DNA of 64,000 bases from Arenibacter algicola (GCF_000733925.1 NZ_JPOO01000001.1:1550001-1614000), one strand, 5' to 3'. Shown: positions 29,346-38,940, counted from the stretch's first letter. The notes: a model not told the origin generated them from the letters alone. Made by a program: numbers and translations.

Positions 29346-30530
29346 TTATTTCCCCATCATATTCTCAAAAAGAAAGACTCCGTTTTTATTGGCAATGACT
29401 ACATCCGGTTTATGGTCCTTATTCATATCCTCAACCATAATATTCAGGCCGGCACCCGAATCATTGTCAATAATATGTTCTTGGAAATATGGAGCATTGT
29501 CGGGAGTAAACTCTAGGTAAAGTAGTATGGGAGCATCGCTGTCCCCGGCATCATTTCCGTTATGTGCCAAATATCTTTTTCCTGTAATTAATTCATTACT
29601 GCCATCTCCGTTTAAATCGGCCATAATAGTTGCATGGGTCTGTGCCGTTGTAGTGCTTATTAAATGGGTATTAAAGTTTTCCCCTTCTTGCCGTTCATGC
29701 CACCAAATGCCAAGGGCATGGGCCGAGGCAGTGACCACATCATTGTTGCTATCCCCATTGATGTCCAACACCTGCATATGGGAGCAGGGTTCGCTTATCT
29801 TGGTGGGTTGGAATTCCCAATTGCCACTAGTTTTATCGGTCTTGCCTTTAAACCATCCTTCCGCAATTAGGACATCATCAATTCCATCATTATTAACATC
29901 GCCTAGGCCAATACCGTGGGAAAAACGTTCAGTGCCAGGTACGTTTTCAGCACTGATAGGAAAACGCTTCCATTGCGTTTCTCCAGGATTCAGTGGTGCT
30001 TGAAGCCATACTATTTGTTTTTTTTCCACGTCCCCACAAAGAATATCCAACCTGCCATCTCCATCAATATCCACAAAACCTGGGGATTCGTTGGAGATGC
30101 CCATGCCCTCGGCAATAATATGTTTTTTCCATACTCCGGAATTGTTTTTCGGATTTTCGAACCAAAACCCTGGTTTTCCCGGGTAATCTATGATGATTAC
30201 ATCATCCCATCCATCAAGATTTACGTCCATACCCAAGTTCAGGAAAGATTCACAATACTCCTTCCATGGGTCAAAAGTACGTGAGGGTGCCATTTCATGA
30301 CGTGTCCAATCAGGGGCTTCAAACCAGTAGTAACCTGCAACAATATCCATTTGGCCGTCCTTGTTCAAATCTGCCACAGCGACTCCTTCAGAAATAAAAT
30401 CCCTTGTAAGAACGGTTTTTTTGAAATCTTTTGAGGTTTCGGTCTGGCCATAGGCCACCACAATACAGCCCATATATAAAATAAGTACACCTAAAAGCTG
30501 TCCAATAGTCTTAGTTGTTTTCCTTTTCAT
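29346..30530 (-). CDS. Secreted FG-GAP/VCBS repeat protein
   Basis: The 394-residue protein has a signal peptide (LLGVLILYMGCIVVAYGQ). It then carries about seven propeller repeats, each with a calcium-binding loop of the DxNxDGxxD type: DLNKDGQMD, DVNLDGWDD, DIDGDGRLD, DVNNDGIDD, DINGDSNND, DLNGDGSNE and DMNKDHKPD. Such propellers mediate binding and adhesion or hold cofactors; the sequence shows no catalytic site. It lies downstream of the cupredoxin-dehydrogenase gene on the same strand, with 54 bases between, and is likely cotranscribed with it. Confidence 0.85.
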   Translation of the reverse strand: MKRKTTKTIGQLLGVLILYMGCIVVAYGQTETSKDFKKTVLTRDFISEGVAVADLNKDGQMDIVAGYYWFEAPDWTRHEMAPSRTFDPWKEYCESFLNLGMDVNLDGWDDVIIIDYPGKPGFWFENPKNNSGVWKKHIIAEGMGISNESPGFVDIDGDGRLDILCGDVEKKQIVWLQAPLNPGETQWKRFPISAENVPGTERFSHGIGLGDVNNDGIDDVLIAEGWFKGKTDKTSGNWEFQPTKISEPCSHMQVLDINGDSNNDVVTASAHALGIWWHERQEGENFNTHLISTTTAQTHATIMADLNGDGSNELITGKRYLAHNGNDAGDSDAPILLYLEFTPDNAPYFQEHIIDNDSGAGLNIMVEDMNKDHKPDVVIANKNGVFLFENMMGK

Positions 30531-30584
30531 TTTATGGCCTGTTTGTAGTTCTAAAATTAGTTATTTTTAGTTGAAAATCCTTTA

Positions 30585-33467
30585 CTATTGTTCACTTAAT
30601 AAATTGTCAATGAGCATTATATGTGCCTGATTTCCTTTCTTGTCCCCATCTGTCAATTGTTCCTTGTAGTTTTTTAATAAATTTTTGGAATCCAAAGTAT
30701 TCAATGCATCTATCCTTTGAAGCGTATAGGTTAAAATATTCGGAATCTGTGCTTTTTCCGCCAATTCAAGGGAACGCTCAGGGTCCAGGGGAATCAAGGG
30801 TTCGGTGGCGTACCATAACATTAAGGGCAGATTGTGATCGGCTACATCCTCACTTTTTTGAACTAAGGCCTCTAGAACTCTCCAACGAGTAGCGGGTTCC
30901 AAACGTAGCATGGCGGAACTTAGGTATAATCTGACTATGGCTGAGGCGTCGTTTTTGGCCAAGTCTACAAATCGGTCCAAAGTAGTCGGGGAAATCTTTT
31001 TATCCTCGGTCAACAACTGTATGGCCCAACTTCTAAGATATTCATTGTCGTTACTCAGTAAATGATTTAGTTCCTTTTCATTTATCCCTTGGGTAACATG
31101 TAGTGTCCATAGCGCCCTTAGTTTTCTGGTTACATCGGGATTGTTGGCCAGAATGTCCTTTAGGGCTTTATATACTTCAGGGCTACCGCCTCTTTCTTGC
31201 AGTATGGTCCTTGCCTGCCTTACAAAAAATTCGTTGGGATGTAATTGATAGTTGACCAGTTCCAGATCCGATGCTTTGTATAGATCTACCTGCACCCAGC
31301 GATCATTGTTATGGCTTATCTTAAAGATCCGTCCCAAGGTTTTGTCGTGTACATCTGGGTTGGAACTATGGCATTGGTTCTGATCGTACCAGTCTATGGC
31401 AAAGACAGATCCACTAGGATCGTACTTAAAGTTGAGCCATTGGGACCAAGAATCGTTCATCGCCAAAAAATCCTGATTATGGGAGCCAACATAACCGGAA
31501 CCTGACCTTATGAGTTGGTCATTGTTAAGTTTAGATCCGTTGATGTTGTTCATAAAAATGGTATTTCGGTATTTTTTTGGCCAGGAATCTCCACCCAAAT
31601 AAATCATGGCCCCGGCATGGGCATGACCGCCACCGGCTGCTGCCGACCTAAAATTGCCCGCATGGGGTCCACGGTCTCCCAACCAATGTACATGGTCGCC
31701 TATTGTTTTAATATCATCGTAAGTGTAGGGATTAAAATGTTCCCCGGCCTGCCGCTGGTATCGCGCGCCCTGGATTACATGATAGAGGTGTGGAATTACA
31801 CAAACCGTTATAAAGGGATGTCCATAATCGTTAAAATCTATGCCCCAAGGATTACTGCTCCCTTCGGCAAATACTTCAAACTCATGTCGTGTTGGGTGAT
31901 AGCGCCAGACCCCAGCATTGATCTTGGTTCTATTTTTGTCCGATGCTCCTGGTTTGCCAACATTGGAATGGGTAAAGACCCCTTGTACTCCATAGAGCCA
32001 TCCATCAGGCCCCCAACGCAAATTATTTAAAACCTCATGGGTATCATCCAAGCCCCATCCGTCCAGTAATTTTTGAGGCGGACCGGCCGGCTTATCTTTT
32101 TCAGCATCAATGGGAATATACAGCAAATAGGGAGCGGCTCCCAGCCATACGCCACCCATACCTACTTCAATTCCGCTGACCAGATTTAAACCTTCGGTAA
32201 ACACCTTTCTCTTATCCAATGTACCATCGCCATTGGTATCTTCAAAAATAAGTATTCGATCTCTCCCTTGGCCTTCAGGAGCCGGGGTGGGGTAGGTATG
32301 GGCTTCCACGACCCAAAGTCGCCCACGGGCATCCAAAGTAAAACTGATGGGGCGCACTACATCCGGCTCTGAGGCGGCCAAACTAATTTTAAAACCTTCG
32401 GGCATGGTCATGGCCTTGGCGGCTTCCTTACCGGAAAGTCCGGAATTTAGAATAGGGTCCAAAGGTGGTAGTACAATAATGTCGTCCTTATTCAATTCAT
32501 TTGGAAAAAAGGGGCGAGAGGGATAGAACCTGAAGTCATCAAAATTTATATGTGCCCATTTATCATCTTTTATATAAGGAATTTGCGAAATACCTGTTTC
32601 GTTATCAATGATGCGGATAAAGATTTCCTTTTCCAAATAAGGTTCAAGTTCTACCACTACTGGTTGAAGGGTAGCCCTACCTTGGCCAGTAGAACTAAAG
32701 ATAACCTTCTTGGTTTCTGCAAGGACTAATTCTACGCGGGTATCGGCCAAGGCACCTCCTGAAATCCTAAAGGAGGCATAGGGATGGGAGACCTTGAAGG
32801 GAATGGAATTTAATGTTCCAGTGAATTTGTAATTAGTGTTGCCCCCACTGCTTAGAAAATAATTGCCATCAAAAGAAATTTTAGCATCGGCTTCGTGTAT
32901 GGGAGAAGGGTCTTGGTTATAGAGAGGTGTTTTAAAAGCATTGCCTGTGGCTGTCCAATCCAAAAGTGATCCCGCTTCAAAGCCCAGGTTGATTGGTTTA
33001 TCATTTTTGGAGGGCAAGACTCCCGCGATTGTTGGTCCGGACAGATCTCCTTCCACTACTTCAAATTTACCCACCATTCCTGCTGCGCGATGTCCCGGTA
33101 CTGTACAGAAATAAGTATCATTGTTCTTTGCCCAAAAGGAAATACTGGTGCTGGATCCTTTTTCCAGGAGAGTGCCACTCTTTATACCGAGTTTCTCCAT
33201 GGCAATATCGTGGGTCATGGTTTCCCCGTTGGTTATTGTTATTCTAACACGATCTCCTTGGTTAGCCCTTAAGGTCGGGTTTCTGGTTCCGTCCTGGGCG
33301 AAATAGCCCAACATGGTAGCTTCCAAGGCATAGTCCCGGTCGATAATGGTGCTGTCCAGAACAATTTTGTCTGCAGTATCTTTTTCGTTTTTTGTTTTGC
33401 AACCTATCGTAAAGGCCATAAGGAACAATACAATGGAAGTATGGGTTAGTGATAATTGATTACTCAT
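30585..33467 (-). CDS. Lipoprotein with N-terminal cupredoxin and PVC-type dehydrogenase propeller plus HEAT-like repeats
   Basis: The 960-residue lipoprotein has its lipobox at TIGC (Cys23). Residues 40-140 form a plastocyanin/azurin-like domain with all four type-1 copper ligands visible: H86 (TMTHDIAM), C121, H126 (YFCTVPGHRAAGM) and M131. A beta-sandwich follows at about 150-310, then a membrane-bound-dehydrogenase-like beta-propeller (GFKISLAASEPDVVRPISF, RLWVVEAHTYP, GPDGWLYGVQG, WGIDFNDYGHPF) and HEAT-like helical repeats to the end. Related PVC-type proteins often end with a haem-binding CxxCH; none is present here, so the copper domain may take the electron-transfer role. The substrate is unknown. 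Confidence 0.85.
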   Translation of the reverse strand: MSNQLSLTHTSIVLFLMAFTIGCKTKNEKDTADKIVLDSTIIDRDYALEATMLGYFAQDGTRNPTLRANQGDRVRITITNGETMTHDIAMEKLGIKSGTLLEKGSSTSISFWAKNNDTYFCTVPGHRAAGMVGKFEVVEGDLSGPTIAGVLPSKNDKPINLGFEAGSLLDWTATGNAFKTPLYNQDPSPIHEADAKISFDGNYFLSSGGNTNYKFTGTLNSIPFKVSHPYASFRISGGALADTRVELVLAETKKVIFSSTGQGRATLQPVVVELEPYLEKEIFIRIIDNETGISQIPYIKDDKWAHINFDDFRFYPSRPFFPNELNKDDIIVLPPLDPILNSGLSGKEAAKAMTMPEGFKISLAASEPDVVRPISFTLDARGRLWVVEAHTYPTPAPEGQGRDRILIFEDTNGDGTLDKRKVFTEGLNLVSGIEVGMGGVWLGAAPYLLYIPIDAEKDKPAGPPQKLLDGWGLDDTHEVLNNLRWGPDGWLYGVQGVFTHSNVGKPGASDKNRTKINAGVWRYHPTRHEFEVFAEGSSNPWGIDFNDYGHPFITVCVIPHLYHVIQGARYQRQAGEHFNPYTYDDIKTIGDHVHWLGDRGPHAGNFRSAAAGGGHAHAGAMIYLGGDSWPKKYRNTIFMNNINGSKLNNDQLIRSGSGYVGSHNQDFLAMNDSWSQWLNFKYDPSGSVFAIDWYDQNQCHSSNPDVHDKTLGRIFKISHNNDRWVQVDLYKASDLELVNYQLHPNEFFVRQARTILQERGGSPEVYKALKDILANNPDVTRKLRALWTLHVTQGINEKELNHLLSNDNEYLRSWAIQLLTEDKKISPTTLDRFVDLAKNDASAIVRLYLSSAMLRLEPATRWRVLEALVQKSEDVADHNLPLMLWYATEPLIPLDPERSLELAEKAQIPNILTYTLQRIDALNTLDSKNLLKNYKEQLTDGDKKGNQAHIMLIDNLLSEQ

Positions 33468-33515
33468 GGGGGTTATATTTAGAATGGTTGGTTATTTTGG
33501 CTGGGGTATGCTGTT

Positions 33516-34154
33516 TTATTTCAGTTCTTCAAGAATAATATCTTTAAAGGCAACCAGTGCTTTACCGTCACCGTGGATCTGAAGACCTATTAAGCCCGAC
33601 TGTGGAATAGTGGTATCAGCTTCGGTATAATCAACCGTCATGTGACCATTGATGTAGAGGCGTATTCGTCGGTCTTCGGCCCTGATCTCATAATCGTTCC
33701 AGTCGCCCACCTTTATCCATTCGAGTACTTTTGTGGAATCTGGGGCCATCAACGTCTTGTTTCTACGGGATTCATCATAAAGGCTTGCCCAGTAGTTTTC
33801 TCCCCAATCGGCCTGATAGCCTGTCATTTCATAGGGTGGATCTATTAATCTTTTACTTCTAAATTGGATGCCCGAATTGATAAAACCTTCGTGCCCGGTT
33901 AATTTAATCTTTAGTTTCAGAATAAAATTGGCATAGGAACGCTCTGTGCATAGAAAATCATTGTGCGGGACCGTTTGGTCCAAAGAACCGCCCACAATAG
34001 TTCCATTTTTAATCCTCCATGTGGTTAGTGTATCTCCCTCCCAGCCAGCAAATGTCTTCCCGTCAAAAAGGGAAATTGCTTTCTTGTCGCTAGTATTTTT
34101 ACATGCTATTATGAGAAGCAATAGGGCGAAAGAAGCTAAGAGTAAACGCTTCAT
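33516..34154 (-). CDS. DUF1080 (3-keto-disaccharide hydrolase-like) lipoprotein
   Basis: The 212-residue lipoprotein has its lipobox at LLIIAC, followed by KNTSDKKAISLFDGKTFAGWEG, the usual opening of DUF1080. Inside the jelly-roll fold are FLCTERSYANFILKLKIKL, GFINSGIQFRSKRL, MTGYQADWGENYWASLYDES and the end QSGLIGLQIHGDGKALVAFKDI. Members of this family include 3-keto-glycoside hydrolases and carbohydrate-binding proteins. Its neighbour is the putative dehydrogenase lipoprotein 48 bases downstream. A pathway in which one enzyme oxidises a sugar and this one cleaves the keto-glycoside is a reasonable hypothesis. Confidence 0.88.
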   Translation of the reverse strand: MKRLLLASFALLLLIIACKNTSDKKAISLFDGKTFAGWEGDTLTTWRIKNGTIVGGSLDQTVPHNDFLCTERSYANFILKLKIKLTGHEGFINSGIQFRSKRLIDPPYEMTGYQADWGENYWASLYDESRRNKTLMAPDSTKVLEWIKVGDWNDYEIRAEDRRIRLYINGHMTVDYTEADTTIPQSGLIGLQIHGDGKALVAFKDIILEELK

Positions 34155-34249
34155 AGAAATTAGATTTTAGTATGGCTCTTAAATTTCCCTTTAAATCACA
34201 TATTCAAGGACATCATTAAGTTATGAATAATCCCGGTATTACAATGGTT

Positions 34250-36172
34250 CTAGTGCATTAAATAATAAAAATGTCCGTCCTCAGCTCCGATCAACAAATT
34301 AGGTTTCCCGTCCTTATCCCAATCCACCACGGTTGGACTGGTAGTATGACCGGCCAATTTGGTGTTGACCAAGTTGCCTCTTTTCTTAAAGATGGTATTT
34401 CCGTTGGTTTCCCCTATATTCTCGTACCATTCAATATTCTCACTATTGGCCAAAAGGTCAAGGTCTCCGTCCCCGTCCCAATCCGTGAATTGAATTTTTC
34501 TTCGGCCACTTCCACCGGCTTCCCGCTCCGTTAAGCGAAGCAAATCGTTGCCCATGGTGCCATCCGCATTTTTAAAGATGCGTTGTCCGGGTTTTAAATA
34601 AAGTTTACCTCGCTTTTTGAACCTTTCAAAAAACGTCAAATAACCCTCGTGATCCAACATAACCAAATCCATTAGTCCGTCCTTGTTCCAGTCTATGGCG
34701 TATGGTGTTGTTCTCCATTGGGTGGCCAATTCCTCTTTTTCTGGATTCCACCAGTTCCAAGCTGGTTTTGGAACCTTGTTTTTCTCCCAGGCCACCTTAA
34801 CACCTCCCATTTTCATTAATTTGGGAGCGCCTGTGGTTCCAATATTTTTGTACCATTCCACTTTGCCAAAGATAGAATTCAGTACTATATCCTTTAGTCC
34901 GTCACCGTCCCAATCGGCAACTGTGAGTGTGGTATAACCCCATTTACGTTCGGCCGGACCTTGGATGGAACCGCTGTTTCCTGCCATTATCCTAATCACT
35001 TCCCCATCTGCTTCCAAATAGACAGGTTCTTTAAAATCGGGGTTTGTTCCCCCGTCCAAATTCTCAATAAAACCAATATAGCCAGCTGAATTGCCGCAAA
35101 TCAAATCCTCGTCCCCGTCATCGTCCCAATCAACGCTGAACGGGGTAACCAAGGCTCCAAATTTTAGATTTTGGCTTTTCTGCTGAATGTATATGGGCGA
35201 TTTAAAAATGGGCATATTCTCCTTTACGGTACCAGTATTTTCAATAAATACAACCCTCCCGTCTTCGTCACCCACCACTAGGTCGATGTGGTTGTCATTG
35301 TTCCAGTCTAGGGCCACGGGCCGCATCATTTCCAAATCCATTTCTAGTATACCGGATGCATTTTCCAGAAATCTACCTTTGTCGTAGGAGGGGTTTTCAC
35401 GACTACCGGTGTTTTCAAAATAGGTAAATCGGTTTACAAATTCGCCACATATTATATCCAGATCCCCATCGCCATCAAAATCGGCCATATTGGGCGTAGT
35501 ATTGCCGTATACGTCAATAGGTTGGTTTCCGGCCAATATTTTTCCATCGTTCCTATATTTTCCTTGGTCATTGGTCAATAAATATAAGTAACCCCTAAGG
35601 TCTCCATTGGTCCATTCCCCTTTTTCATTAAAGGCGTTATCCCAGCCATATTCACTCCAGTCATCTATACCAACGATAAGGTCCATATCCCCGTCATTGT
35701 CATAATCAACATATTTCCAGTCGCTAAATCGTTCTTTGTATAGATCCAGCAGTTCAGATGCCTGGTAAAGCCCAATAGGTCTGGTATATCCATATCTTCT
35801 GAAATTGTCATATTCCAAGCCCACTCCTAAGACCCTTGGTTCCCCATCTACATAGGAGATGGCCACGTTACGCATTCCGTCACCAATTTTAATAGGGGCA
35901 TCAAATATGGGGTTTACGTTTTGGTCCTTGGTGCTATTCTTGAATAAAAAGGTGCCATTAAAGGGTACATCGGTACAGGAAATAATCAGATCTATGTCTC
36001 CATCTTGATCGTAATCCATGGGTAATGGGTTGGCCCAAAGTCCAACTGCCAGATCCTTGGTAGTGGTAGTGTCCTTGTATTGTAATCGTATTAATGTTTC
36101 GTTAGCGGACTGGCTGTAGGAAACAGTTGTACATGTTAAGAACATGAAAATGATTAATCGTTTAAGCATCAT
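34250..36172 (-). CDS. Large secreted FG-GAP/VCBS repeat protein
   Basis: The 640-residue protein has a signal peptide ending VSYSQS; ATGs at 36172 and 36169 are both possible. It contains about nine repeats with DxDxDGDxD calcium loops, for example DYDQDGDID, DYDNDGDMD, DFDGDGDLD, DWDDDGDED, DWDGDGLKD, DWNKDGLMD, DWDGDGDLD and DWDKDGKPN, each preceded by a strand such as PFSVDW. This predicts two propellers or one large one. No catalytic motif is visible. It is the first gene of the minus-strand group 36.2-29.3 kb, in which all four genes encode exported proteins. Confidence 0.85.
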   Translation of the reverse strand: MMLKRLIIFMFLTCTTVSYSQSANETLIRLQYKDTTTTKDLAVGLWANPLPMDYDQDGDIDLIISCTDVPFNGTFLFKNSTKDQNVNPIFDAPIKIGDGMRNVAISYVDGEPRVLGVGLEYDNFRRYGYTRPIGLYQASELLDLYKERFSDWKYVDYDNDGDMDLIVGIDDWSEYGWDNAFNEKGEWTNGDLRGYLYLLTNDQGKYRNDGKILAGNQPIDVYGNTTPNMADFDGDGDLDIICGEFVNRFTYFENTGSRENPSYDKGRFLENASGILEMDLEMMRPVALDWNNDNHIDLVVGDEDGRVVFIENTGTVKENMPIFKSPIYIQQKSQNLKFGALVTPFSVDWDDDGDEDLICGNSAGYIGFIENLDGGTNPDFKEPVYLEADGEVIRIMAGNSGSIQGPAERKWGYTTLTVADWDGDGLKDIVLNSIFGKVEWYKNIGTTGAPKLMKMGGVKVAWEKNKVPKPAWNWWNPEKEELATQWRTTPYAIDWNKDGLMDLVMLDHEGYLTFFERFKKRGKLYLKPGQRIFKNADGTMGNDLLRLTEREAGGSGRRKIQFTDWDGDGDLDLLANSENIEWYENIGETNGNTIFKKRGNLVNTKLAGHTTSPTVVDWDKDGKPNLLIGAEDGHFYYLMH

Positions 36173-36418
36173 AGATGGATTTTGCTAAGTTTATTATAGT
36201 TTGATAGGTATGTGAATAAAAATTTCAAATTAGTGTTTATTTTTCAAATGACCAACACTATACAAAAGGTACCTTGTAGATGCTGGTCAATACCGGTGGA
36301 TATCATTTAAAATTATAGGGAATTTTGAAATATACCTTCCGTCGACCCCGATATAAGGGGTGAGTAAAAAAAATCATTTTTTTGCCAAAAGTTTAGGGTT
36401 TAATTGTTTGATCTTTCC

Positions 36419-36426
36419 TATTTTTG
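36419..36426 (+). promoter_or_regulatory. Probable -7 box of tRNA-Pro
   Basis: TATTTTTG matches the Bacteroidota TAnnTTTG box exactly and lies 12 bases before the tRNA. A convincing -33 TTG at standard spacing is not obvious. Confidence 0.5.
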
Positions 36427-36438
36427 CAATCTCATTTT

Positions 36439-36512
36439 CGGGATGTGGCGCAGTCCGGTAGCGTACACGGCTGGGGGCCGTGTGGTCGCAGGTTCAAATC
36501 CTGTCATCCCGA
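36439..36512 (+). tRNA. tRNA-Pro (anticodon GGG)
   Basis: This 74-base tRNA has acceptor strands CGGGATG (36439-36445) and CATCCCG (36505-36511) and discriminator A. The anticodon stem CACGG/CCGTG encloses the loop CTGGGGG, with anticodon GGG at 36473-36475. The T arm shows GCAGG TTCAAAT CCTGT. CCA is not encoded, as is usual in Flavobacteriaceae. Its 3' end serves as the attachment site of the island that follows. Confidence 0.95.
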
Positions 36513-36513
36513 C
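36501..36513 (+). repeat. attL direct repeat (tRNA-Pro 3' end)
   Basis: CTGTCATCCCGAC; identical to 50478-50490. It covers the end of the T arm and the 3' acceptor strand. Confidence 0.75.
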
Positions 36514-36535
36514 GAACCACCTTTCATGTGGTGGT

Positions 36536-36570
36536 AAAACACTGTTAATCAATTGATTTTCAGTGTTTTT
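36536..36570 (+). terminator. Terminator-like palindrome downstream of tRNA-Pro
   Basis: AAAACACTG and CAGTGTTTT enclose the perfect palindrome AATCAATTGATT, with a two-base mismatch on each side, and a T run follows. It lies inside the island and probably ends the tRNA transcript now. A second small hairpin (ACCAC with GTGGT) precedes it at 36516-36532. Confidence 0.6.
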
Positions 36571-36741
36571 AGTTTTTATGCATTTTCTTTGATATCATTT
36601 GATTTCATATAATATCAAGGGAAAAGGTGTAGAGTTCGGTTAATGGATTAGTAAGCAAGTTGTTGTAAATTTAGGTAGCATTAAAGGCTATTTATGGTCG
36701 TCTTTGCAAACAAGTTTTGTATAATTTAAAGGACGTGTATT

Positions 36742-37986
36742 ATGCGCAGCAACAGCACTTTAGCAGTACTTATTTTTACCCGGGACATTACTTATAATCC
36801 CGAAAAACTCACTATTTATGCCCGGATTACCATCGATGGAAGGCGTGCGGAAATTAGTTTAAAACGTTACACCTCGGTGAATGTTTGGGATGTTTCCAAG
36901 GGAAGGGTCATTGGAACATCACAAAAGGCCCGACTATTAAATAGCTATTTAGATGAGGTATATGTGCAGATTATGGAGGCACATAGGCAATTACTCCAGG
37001 AAGGAAAGGTTATTACTGCACAGTCCGTAAAAGCAAGGTTTTTAGGTCAAGACGAACAACACAAAACATTGATGGAATTGGTGGAGTATCATAATAGTAC
37101 TATGGTTTCGGTGTTGAAATATGGCACCATGAAAAATTACTATACTACCGAACGCTATTTAATAAAGTTTTTGAGGGATAAGTTCAATACTGCGGATATT
37201 AATTTGATACAACTGAATTACCGGTTTATAGTCGATTTTGAACAATATCTAAGAAATTACCGGCCTGAAAAGAAAAGGCGTACCTGTAGCAATAACGGAA
37301 CGATGAAACATCTGGCAAGATTGATGAAAATGATCAACCTTGCGCTAAAATTGGAATGGTTGGAAAAAGATCCTTTCACAAAATTTAAACTAAATTTTCA
37401 TAAGCACAATAGGTCTTATCTTTCAGAAAGAGAGTTGCAATTGGTTGAGGAAACTACTTTTAAAGGGGATGGATATGAGAAAGTTCGCAATGTCTTTATT
37501 TTTTCATGTTATACCGGCTTGTCCTATATCGATGTCAAGGAACTTATGCAGGAACAATTGGTAATGGGTATAGATGGTAACTATTGGCTGCATACTCAAA
37601 GGGCAAAGACGAATGAAATGGTAAAAATTCCATTACTTCCTAAAGCGATAGCCATTATAGAAAAGTATAAAGATGAAATGACTTGTATTTCAAATGGCAA
37701 ATTACTTCCGGTGTTAAGTAATCAAAAAATAAACAGTTATTTAAAAGTGATAATGAAGGCTTGTGGTATACATAAGAATATTACTTTTCATGCAGCGAGG
37801 CATACTTTTGCCACAACTGTGACACTTTCTAATGGTGTGCCAATTGAAACTGTTTCCAAATTGTTGGGGCATACGAAACTTACCACCACACAAATTTATG
37901 CTAGAGTCCTCGAAAAGAAAGTAGGGGAGGATATGCACAATTTGATGTCCATACTCGAACACAAGGAGCAACAAAGAATCTTCTAA
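36742..37986 (+). CDS. Tyrosine recombinase / integrase, IntDOT-like
   Basis: The 414-residue protein starts at an ATG eight bases after AAAGGA. It has an Arm-binding N-terminus (1-100), a SAM-like core-binding domain (about 105-215) and a catalytic domain (about 225-400). Catalytic residues are K289 (RAKTN), H350 and R353 (HAARHTFATT), H377 (LLGHTKL) and Y386 (TQIYARV). The first catalytic arginine is replaced by serine, S261 in CYTGLSYIDV, as described for the CTnDOT integrase IntDOT. It is the only recombinase gene visible in the island and lies 230 bases from attL, so it is the likely enzyme for integration and excision. Confidence 0.93.
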   Translation: MRSNSTLAVLIFTRDITYNPEKLTIYARITIDGRRAEISLKRYTSVNVWDVSKGRVIGTSQKARLLNSYLDEVYVQIMEAHRQLLQEGKVITAQSVKARFLGQDEQHKTLMELVEYHNSTMVSVLKYGTMKNYYTTERYLIKFLRDKFNTADINLIQLNYRFIVDFEQYLRNYRPEKKRRTCSNNGTMKHLARLMKMINLALKLEWLEKDPFTKFKLNFHKHNRSYLSERELQLVEETTFKGDGYEKVRNVFIFSCYTGLSYIDVKELMQEQLVMGIDGNYWLHTQRAKTNEMVKIPLLPKAIAIIEKYKDEMTCISNGKLLPVLSNQKINSYLKVIMKACGIHKNITFHAARHTFATTVTLSNGVPIETVSKLLGHTKLTTTQIYARVLEKKVGEDMHNLMSILEHKEQQRIF

Positions 37987-38940
37987 ACCTATATAGATTT
38001 TGAATTGGTTGAATTCATTAAAGGTATTCAAAAACCGGTAGCGTAGCGTAGAAGGTTTGAATAGCAAGAGGGTAACACGCTAAAGCGGTGTTACGGTCGC
38101 TAAAATGTTGATTTACAGTATAATATTAACATATTAAATTTGAGGTATTGTCCTATTTTTAATGTAAATCCCCTCGAAATCCCTATAATCATTGAAGTTT
38201 TTACAGTAAATACTATCCTAGTGATGTTTTCCGGTCTTAAATGACTTGGCTCCTAATATCATATTGAATATTTTAGTCATTGGGTCAAAACCCTTATAAG
38301 TTCCTATTATATCTGGATCATTATGACCCAATCATCTTATTTGTACGTAACAGTATCTTCTTAAAATCTGTATAAAATTGTGGGTGATTAACCGTGTGCA
38401 AACGTTTATTATCGGATATTGGCTTAATTTTGGTATTGGCATTGTGCTCCTGAACAAAAGCACAATGCGCCCTAATTCGATTTTAATTATCGCTTATCCA
38501 CCCGAACGCTATAAAATCGAATTAGGATCCATGCGCAGGTAAGTTATGGTAAGATTTGGGGTTGAAAAGGTTAATCGGTCAAAGGAAAAAATGAGCATAG
38601 TAGAAGATGAATCCATTTTTAAAAGTTAAATTATAAGTGGTTTTAAATGCACTGATTGATTGTTTAATTTGGGATTATCATTTTATTTCTAATATAATGA
38701 GCTGATATCCAGTCTTTACAATGAAGATATGTGTACAAATAATGGACATTTCATGTAAATATTTTTTACAGTAAAATGAAAATATTTTAAGTGCTTTGTT
38801 TGTAATAATCTGATTTTTTAATTACTTGTGTTCTTGGCATAATTTTGGGCCAAGAATCAACATTCTACGGATTTTTGTATTCAACCTCCAACGTTGACCA
38901 AAAGTCTCTTATGCTTACACATCTATCAAAAACTGGAATC
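37987..38940. other. Gene-free stretch of the island with several hairpins
   Basis: About 950 bases without a convincing gene. A hairpin GTAACAC/GTGTTAC lies at 38072-38094 just after the integrase. The strong paired hairpins at 38439-38526 are listed separately. The rest is AT-rich; the reading frame open from 38845 into the permease gene lacks features of coding sequence before ATG 38941. Replicative or transfer-origin function is possible but unproven. Confidence 0.4.
38439..38526. other. Tandem perfect stem-loops (candidate structured RNA or single-strand DNA site)
   Basis: The first stem is GCATTGTGCT (38439-38448) with AGCACAATGC (38459-38468), ten perfect pairs and a ten-base loop. 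The second, two bases on, is CCTAATTCGATTTTA (38471-38485) with TAAAATCGAATTAGG (38512-38526), 15 perfect pairs and a 26-base loop. GCGC occurs on both sides of the second stem. Neither is followed by a T run on either strand, so they are not simple terminators. They could be an ncRNA, an oriT or a recombination site. Confidence 0.5.

Noticed and set aside
31515..32030. 171-residue open frame on the plus strand
   Set aside because: It lies opposite the cupredoxin/propeller gene; a shadow frame.
36742..37986. Integrase inactivated by loss of the first arginine
   Set aside because: The same substitution exists in the active IntDOT enzyme and all other catalytic residues are present.
38845..38940. 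Longer N-terminus of the permease
   Set aside because: The family start MFKNYLKIAWR lies at 38941, and the extra 32 residues show no family similarity.
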